Shown one piece after another: positions 57,245-61,523 of a stretch of DNA of 61,523 bases (within the stretch, counting starts at the first letter, position 1; each line of letters opens with the position of its first letter). Below the pieces are notes generated by a model. That model had not been told where the DNA came from and did no database searches. It saw nothing but the letters and a program-made list of their open reading frames with translations. The stretch comes from an uncultured Muribaculum sp. (GTDB lineage: Bacteria; Bacteroidota; Bacteroidia; Bacteroidales; Muribaculaceae). Location: assembly GCA_910578785.1 (NCBI GenBank), contig CAJTSJ010000016.1, positions 1-61,523 of the forward strand. The letters run 5' to 3'. The position numbers and the translations under genes were made by a program.

Positions 57245-58189
57245 TCAAAGATATATCTGTACGATATTCCATCCGTCGACATTGACGTCAAATGTTCCGG
57301 TGTCAGGTTTCCCTGATATTTTAGGGAGTTCAGGACCTTTGACGGATATGAATATGTTCATTTGGTCCGCCGACTCCATGATTATGTCGCTGACGTCATA
57401 GCGGTAGCACATTTTTCGGCCGTCCTTAAGTATTACATAGAGTTCAAGCGAGTGGGATTGGCCGCTTATTCCGAAGCAATAAAATGCGCCCTGGAAGCAT
57501 CCTTGCCCGGCGTAGGTCAGCCTCATGGGCTGGCAGACATTTCCTGAGATGTGGCTGTCGGCTATTTTTATCGAAGCGGCAAGTCCGGATAGTGAAGCTG
57601 AAAATGCATGTGCTGATTCGGGATTTACGATATCTGTAAACCTGACGTGTATTCGCGGGGTGATTTGTTTGGGGGTGCAGACTATAGTGGCGCGTTCGGT
57701 GGCGTTTACGTGTTCTGACGTGGCGGTCCACATTATGTCGGGATCCAGGCGCACGGGCATTTTTTCAGAGACGGAGCCGGGAAATGTTCCGGTTATTCCA
57801 AGCGGTTCAAGCAGTGAGGCGTTTCGCGTGTAGGCCGATGCCTCGTGGAAGTTGTCGAGGTCGCTGAACCGCACTCCGGATGTGTCGTCGTTAAATGCTA
57901 TCATGCGGTATGTGCCGTATGATAGCCCGACTGTTCCTCCGTCGCGTCCCCGCAGGTCGAAACGCCAGGGGCTGTCGTCGCTTTCCGGATAAAACAGATA
58001 GGCCATGCCTTCAGGGTCGGCATCCGGGGCGAGCTGCCATTCGGTCAGAATCGTTATGCTGGCCGGCGGGCACGGTATCACATCCTCGTATATGCAGCTG
58101 GAGAGCATCGACGCGGTCATGACGATTGTGGCTATGGGCGGTATGGTTTTGAGAGCAATCACACAAGGATGTTTTTGTGTGATAAACAA
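57245..58189 (-). CDS. DUF5119-like fimbria-associated lipoprotein (FimB/Mfa2-like)
   Basis: A 314-residue lipoprotein whose signal ends SMLSSC. The start of the mature part, CPPASITILTEWQLAPDADPEGMAYLFYP, together with GTVGLSYGTYRMIAFNDDTSGVRF, is the pattern of DUF5119 proteins found beside fimbrillins, related to the FimB/Mfa2 anchor proteins. It probably anchors or caps the pilus built from the fimbrillin encoded 63 bases downstream. DUF2339 lies 36 bases upstream, so all three may be one transcript. Confidence 0.82.
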   Translation of the reverse strand: MFITQKHPCVIALKTIPPIATIVMTASMLSSCIYEDVIPCPPASITILTEWQLAPDADPEGMAYLFYPESDDSPWRFDLRGRDGGTVGLSYGTYRMIAFNDDTSGVRFSDLDNFHEASAYTRNASLLEPLGITGTFPGSVSEKMPVRLDPDIMWTATSEHVNATERATIVCTPKQITPRIHVRFTDIVNPESAHAFSASLSGLAASIKIADSHISGNVCQPMRLTYAGQGCFQGAFYCFGISGQSHSLELYVILKDGRKMCYRYDVSDIIMESADQMNIFISVKGPELPKISGKPDTGTFDVNVDGWNIVQIYL

Positions 58190-58225
58190 TATTCGTCGCC
58201 CGATGGTTTATCGTCGTTGCCGGAG

Positions 58226-60463
58226 CTATTCGTCGAATATGGCGCTGCGTAGCTTCTGGTAGAGGAATGATATGAGCAGAAGAATCACTCCGAGAAGAAT
58301 GAATACGATGATACGTCCGACAGTCGGGAGGCGCCACAGGTCGTAGACTACGAGCTTGAACAGGACTATGCCGATGATGGCCAGTCCGGTTACCCGCACC
58401 GGCTTTATGTGCCGTTGAAGCCCGATGACCAGCTGCGCCGCTCCGCAGAGAGTCAGCGACACCGACAGCCCCGCGCTATACAGATGTGTCAGGCCGCAGT
58501 GGCGCAGCATGAACTCGGTCGCGGCCACGGCGAAGACCGTGACGGCTATATTGAAATAAACCTGATACTGGATCATCGACAGCGGTCCGGTGTCGCCGTG
58601 GCGTAAAGCCTTTAGATATTGTATTGCCGATACCGCTATATACATGAATGCGCTTGTCCACAGCAGTATGCCGGCAAGTTCGGTGTCGGCATACGCTGTC
58701 CGCAAAGGCAGTATGCAGAACAGCAGTGCGCCGATGCCGGGCATGAGCCAGCCGGCATTGCCTCCGCGCGATGTCGTGAGGAGCAGGATGATGAACGACG
58801 CCATGATTGTCGCGTCCAGCGCACGGCACGCCGTGGCAGTGGACCAATAATGGCTGTATGCTCCGAATGCTCCTATGCAGGCGATGGCGGTGCCGGCCCA
58901 CAGCGCGAACGTATACGCCGCGGTAGCATGGTTGGCATATGATTCCCTGTGCCGGCGTATTACCCATGCCGACACGATTAAAGGCAGGGCATAGGTGATA
59001 TATGTCAGGCTCTCGCCGAGGTCCGCTATGCCGTAAAGCATCATAAACGGCGAAGGTTGCAGGAATATGTATGACGATGCCGCCGACAGGATGGCTCCGT
59101 AAAGCATGAGATGGTTGCGCCGCAGAGCAAACCCGAAGTTCAGCAATGCCGCATAGCTCATGATGCAGACTGCTGTGATCCGGACATCGGAGAACTGCAC
59201 GGGAAATATCAGCCAGACGAACAGCATGGTCAGTCCGGTCATGATTTTCGACATGACGTCGTTGCTCCCGGCGTAAAATCTGAAATAAAGTATTCCGTTG
59301 ACCGTGGCGATTATAATCGGCACAAGTCCTTCGAAGCCGGCCACCGGAGCTATGTCTGTGATATACTTAACCCCTATGCAGAGAAATGTGAATTCGTTGA
59401 CGAGTATCGATGCCGCAAGGGCTATGAACAGCGGTTGCTTGAGTATGTTGCGGTTAAGCACCGTGGCAAGCGGCAGGGAGAACAGTAGAAAGAATGCCAG
59501 GCTGTAGCCCAAAAGCACGGTAGCCGGCATCTCTCCGCACGACAGACCCGCCATGATCCATGTGAGCGTACATGTGGTTGCTGAGATTTCCCACCAGTTG
59601 CGTTTAAGCGTTATCACGAACATGGCTGTGTCCAGAATCAGCACATATGTCAGCAGGGCGATATAGCTTCCGTCGGGACTCTGCGCTATGAACGGAGCCG
59701 TAAAGCCTCCTATTGTCGCCGCGATGGCCAGTTCGCGTCGGTCGAAAATAAGGGATATCGCTATCATGGCGCCTGTAAGCGCGACAAGGACCGACATGGC
59801 TCCGAGCGGAGAGAACAGATTGTATATGTTGTAGGCTATGGCCACGGTCACGAAGCACACGGCGAATCCGCCCCCGGTCAATATCGACGAGAAGTTCCTG
59901 TAGTTCTTGCGGAGGAAGAATGCGATAGCCCATAGGCCGAGTCCGGTGGCAAGGCCGAGAAAGGTGCGCGCAGTCTCGTTGAGCCACTCTTTGTCGATGG
60001 CATATTTGACAAAGAATCCTATGCCGACGATCAGCACTATGATTCCGATTTTACTGAAAAGGTTTATTCCGATTATGCGCTCCATGTTGCCGTCGGTGCG
60101 TTCGGCCACAGGCTTTTCAGGTCTCTCCGGCTCTGCTTGTATATGCTCTTGAGGGAGCGGGGGCGGCGTTGCCGCCGCTTTGGGCACGGGCGGGACATAG
60201 GCGGCCATGGACGGTGTCGGCTCTTGAATCGGAGATGTCGGTGCAGTTTGTCGGGGTGCCTCTACGGGCTGTTTTTCTTTTTCCGTCGCTTTTTCCGTCG
60301 CTTTCTCCGTCTGTCCTGACTTGATTAGCTCCATGTCTTTGCGCATGGTGTCAAGCACACGCCATATTTCGTACATTCCTGCCTGGAGGTTGCCGGCTTT
60401 CCGGTAGATATATATGGCGAGGACGAGTATCAGTATCTCGATTATTATTGACATGGTGTCCAT
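58226..60463 (-). CDS. DUF2339 multi-spanning membrane protein
   Basis: A 745-residue inner-membrane protein. An N-terminal helix (IIIEILILVLAIYIY) is followed by a short coiled stretch and a proline/glutamate-rich linker with three TEK(A/E) repeats (TEKATEKATEKEKQ, about residues 52-65). The DUF2339 start motif INLFSKIGIIVLIVGIGFFVKYAI comes next, then about twenty membrane helices to the end. Function unknown; the architecture suggests a sensor or transporter. It is followed by the fimbrial pair. Confidence 0.9.
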   Translation of the reverse strand: MDTMSIIIEILILVLAIYIYRKAGNLQAGMYEIWRVLDTMRKDMELIKSGQTEKATEKATEKEKQPVEAPRQTAPTSPIQEPTPSMAAYVPPVPKAAATPPPLPQEHIQAEPERPEKPVAERTDGNMERIIGINLFSKIGIIVLIVGIGFFVKYAIDKEWLNETARTFLGLATGLGLWAIAFFLRKNYRNFSSILTGGGFAVCFVTVAIAYNIYNLFSPLGAMSVLVALTGAMIAISLIFDRRELAIAATIGGFTAPFIAQSPDGSYIALLTYVLILDTAMFVITLKRNWWEISATTCTLTWIMAGLSCGEMPATVLLGYSLAFFLLFSLPLATVLNRNILKQPLFIALAASILVNEFTFLCIGVKYITDIAPVAGFEGLVPIIIATVNGILYFRFYAGSNDVMSKIMTGLTMLFVWLIFPVQFSDVRITAVCIMSYAALLNFGFALRRNHLMLYGAILSAASSYIFLQPSPFMMLYGIADLGESLTYITYALPLIVSAWVIRRHRESYANHATAAYTFALWAGTAIACIGAFGAYSHYWSTATACRALDATIMASFIILLLTTSRGGNAGWLMPGIGALLFCILPLRTAYADTELAGILLWTSAFMYIAVSAIQYLKALRHGDTGPLSMIQYQVYFNIAVTVFAVAATEFMLRHCGLTHLYSAGLSVSLTLCGAAQLVIGLQRHIKPVRVTGLAIIGIVLFKLVVYDLWRLPTVGRIIVFILLGVILLLISFLYQKLRSAIFDE

Positions 60464-60587
60464 TGCTCCTGGGTTTTAGCTGGTTGACAACTTTTGGTTT
60501 ATTTGCGAATATATGAAAATAAACCGGCGCATACAAACAGGCAGAACTCTTTAACATTAAATATGATGCCGTTTGACATTAATTCAT

Positions 60588-60595
60588 TACCTTTG
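60588..60595 (+). promoter_or_regulatory. -7 box of the YhhQ-like gene
   Basis: TACCTTTG; a TTTG lies 12 bases upstream, none at 19-20. The transcript would begin near 60602, just before the leader hairpin GCCGTCT-TTG-AGACGGC (60607-60623). Confidence 0.5.
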
Positions 60596-60637
60596 CAGAA
60601 ATATTAGCCGTCTTTGAGACGGCGCTGATTATTCACA

Positions 60638-60667
60638 CCGAGTGCTTGCTACCTCGTAAAAAACAAG
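60638..60667 (+). promoter_or_regulatory. preQ1-I riboswitch controlling the queuosine-precursor transporter
   Basis: Stem CGAG (60639-60642) with CTCG (60653-60656) encloses the loop TGCTTGCTAC, and the A-rich tail TAAAAAACAAG (60657-60667) follows. CTTG in the loop (60645-60648) pairs with CAAG in the tail (60664-60667), giving the H-type pseudoknot of preQ1-I aptamers. The pseudoknot ends 3 bases before the ATG at 60671, so ligand binding should hide the ribosome-binding region (translational OFF switch). Confidence 0.85.
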
Positions 60668-60670
60668 ATT

Positions 60671-61357
60671 ATGGATTTAAATAAGACTGTAGATTCCCCC
60701 CGGCTTACGGTGCCGTTTCTGGTGCTGTCCGTCCTGTTCTGTGTATGCCTTATAGTTGCCAACATCGTCGAGATAAAGACGGTCGACATAGGCTTTGCCA
60801 CCGTTACGGCCGGAATGGTGGTGTTCCCGCTCAGTTACATTATCAATGACTGCATAGTCGAGGTCTATGGATTCCGCAGGGCCAGGCTCGTGATATGGCT
60901 CGGTTTTGCCGCCAATCTGCTTGTGACTCTGATGCTTCAGCTGGCCATCGCCCTCCCCGGAGCGTCGACATGGCATTCGCAGGAGGCCATGGAGGCCATC
61001 TACGGCGGAGTGCCGAGGATTCTGGCTGCGTCGTTCATCGCGTTTGTGTGCGGTTCGATGGTGAATGCGCTCATCATGAGTCGTATGAAGGTTGCGTCGG
61101 AAGGGCGCCACTTCTCGTTGAGGGCCATGGTCAGCACATTGTTTGGCGAAGGAGCAGACTCGGTGATATTTTTCCCGATAGCTTTCGGCGGAGTGTTGCC
61201 ATGGGATGTAGTTGTCGAGCTGATTCTGGCGCAGACCGTGTTGAAGACGGCTTACGAAATCCTGATTTTGCCATTGACCATCGCGGTCGTGAAGCGGGTG
61301 AAGAAGATAGAGTCAATCGACACTTTTGACCGGGGAGTTCGCTATTCATGGTGGTGA
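60671..61357 (+). CDS. yhhQ: Queuosine-precursor transporter, YhhQ/VUT family
   Basis: A 228-residue inner-membrane protein with about six helices. Family marks are VFPLSYIINDCIVEVYGFRRAR near residue 60 (the conserved N-D-x-x-x-E-x-Y-G), the central LAASFIAFVCGSMVNALIMSRMK, and FGEGADSVIFFPIAF. YhhQ proteins take up the queuosine precursors preQ0 and preQ1. The preQ1 riboswitch directly before the gene gives strong independent support. It lies apart from queF and queA (24-30 kb upstream in this window). Confidence 0.95.
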   Translation: MDLNKTVDSPRLTVPFLVLSVLFCVCLIVANIVEIKTVDIGFATVTAGMVVFPLSYIINDCIVEVYGFRRARLVIWLGFAANLLVTLMLQLAIALPGASTWHSQEAMEAIYGGVPRILAASFIAFVCGSMVNALIMSRMKVASEGRHFSLRAMVSTLFGEGADSVIFFPIAFGGVLPWDVVVELILAQTVLKTAYEILILPLTIAVVKRVKKIESIDTFDRGVRYSWW

Positions 61358-61411
61358 AAAGTGACGTAAAAGGCGTTTTTGCATGAAAAAGTAGCTATTT
61401 AGTGAAAAATA

Positions 61412-61443
61412 TTTGCAAGACTCAAAAATTGTTCTTACATTTG
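61412..61443 (+). promoter_or_regulatory. Promoter of tRNA-Glu
   Basis: TTTG (61412-61415), 20 bases, then TACATTTG (61436-61443), ending 27 bases before the tRNA. Confidence 0.8.
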
Positions 61444-61470
61444 CACTCGCTTTCCAGCACACCATCAGAC

Positions 61471-61523
61471 GGCCCATTCGTCTATCGGTTAGGACGCAAG
61501 ATTTTCATTCTTGAAAGAGGAGT
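61471..61523 (+). tRNA. tRNA-Glu, anticodon TTC (5' part; cut by the window end)
   Basis: The acceptor 5' strand GGCCCAT, D arm GTCTATCGGTTAGGAC and anticodon arm CAAGA-TTTTCAT-TCTTG (anticodon TTC) are present. The T arm and 3' end lie beyond the window. Confidence 0.9.

Noticed and set aside
1..61523. CRISPR arrays, insertion sequences, prophage or SusC/SusD loci
   Set aside because: No regularly spaced repeats, transposase or integrase motifs, phage structural genes or TonB-dependent SusC-like proteins were seen in any frame.

Overview
The window looks like a chromosomal segment of a gut-type Bacteroidales, most likely Muribaculaceae (family placement is inference). The reasons are the many Bacteroidetes-restricted families (DUF3822, DUF4294, DUF4919, DUF5119, DUF6029, Omp28, fimbrillin, GlmU-like transferase), near absence of Shine-Dalgarno sites, and promoters of the Bacteroidetes type (TTTG at -33, TAnnTTTG at -7, 19-20 nt apart) before the tRNAs, the SRP RNA and several genes. 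I see no phage, insertion sequence, CRISPR array or SusC/SusD pair.

Layout. 0-7.3 kb: M16 peptidase, TPR protein, type II NADH dehydrogenase, and a small-protein/GNAT pair behind an inverted repeat that overlaps its -7 box. 7.4-10.6 kb: a MacB-like ABC exporter (permease and ATPase) behind a consensus sigma-54 promoter with tandem TGTCCG/CGGACA sites. 10.6-16.2 kb: an operon of a bifunctional Rel/SpoT, a PgpH-like 7TM-HD phosphodiesterase, a small membrane protein and a DUF4919 protein. 16.4-25.1 kb: a run of Ig-like lipoprotein, GH5-like, DUF3822, rsmD, BNR_4 beta-propeller and GH51. 25.2 kb: tRNA-Pro(CGG), followed by two AT-richer genes of unknown role, an acyltransferase and a winged-helix protein. 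28.9-37.2 kb: one tight operon that reads C69 dipeptidase, queF, GH92, GH28, GlmU-like, queA. 37.6-40.4 kb: an LptD-like protein. 40.6-42.2 kb: a lipoprotein plus radical SAM/SPASM pair. 42.3-44.9 kb: a BI-1 family protein and argS. 45-51.3 kb: proteins with T9SS-like C-terminal sorting tails, an Omp28 lipoprotein, DUF6029 and a TlpA-type thioredoxin. 51.5-55.4 kb: nadB, DUF4294, a response regulator without its phospho-acceptor Asp, and rnhB. 55.5-60.5 kb: a small unknown gene, the SRP RNA (ffs), fimbrillin, DUF5119 and DUF2339. 60.6-61.5 kb: a preQ1-I riboswitch in front of a YhhQ-type queuosine-precursor transporter, then the 5' part of tRNA-Glu(TTC).

Themes. Queuosine metabolism appears three times: queF and queA in one operon and a riboswitch-controlled transporter. 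Carbohydrate-active enzymes sit inside housekeeping operons (rsmD; queF/queA) instead of in polysaccharide utilisation loci. The signals most worth following are the sigma-54 exporter promoter, the radical SAM/lipoprotein pair, the preQ1 riboswitch, the D-to-N response regulator and the GNAT/small-protein pair. All family names were assigned by reading the sequence; no database search was run.
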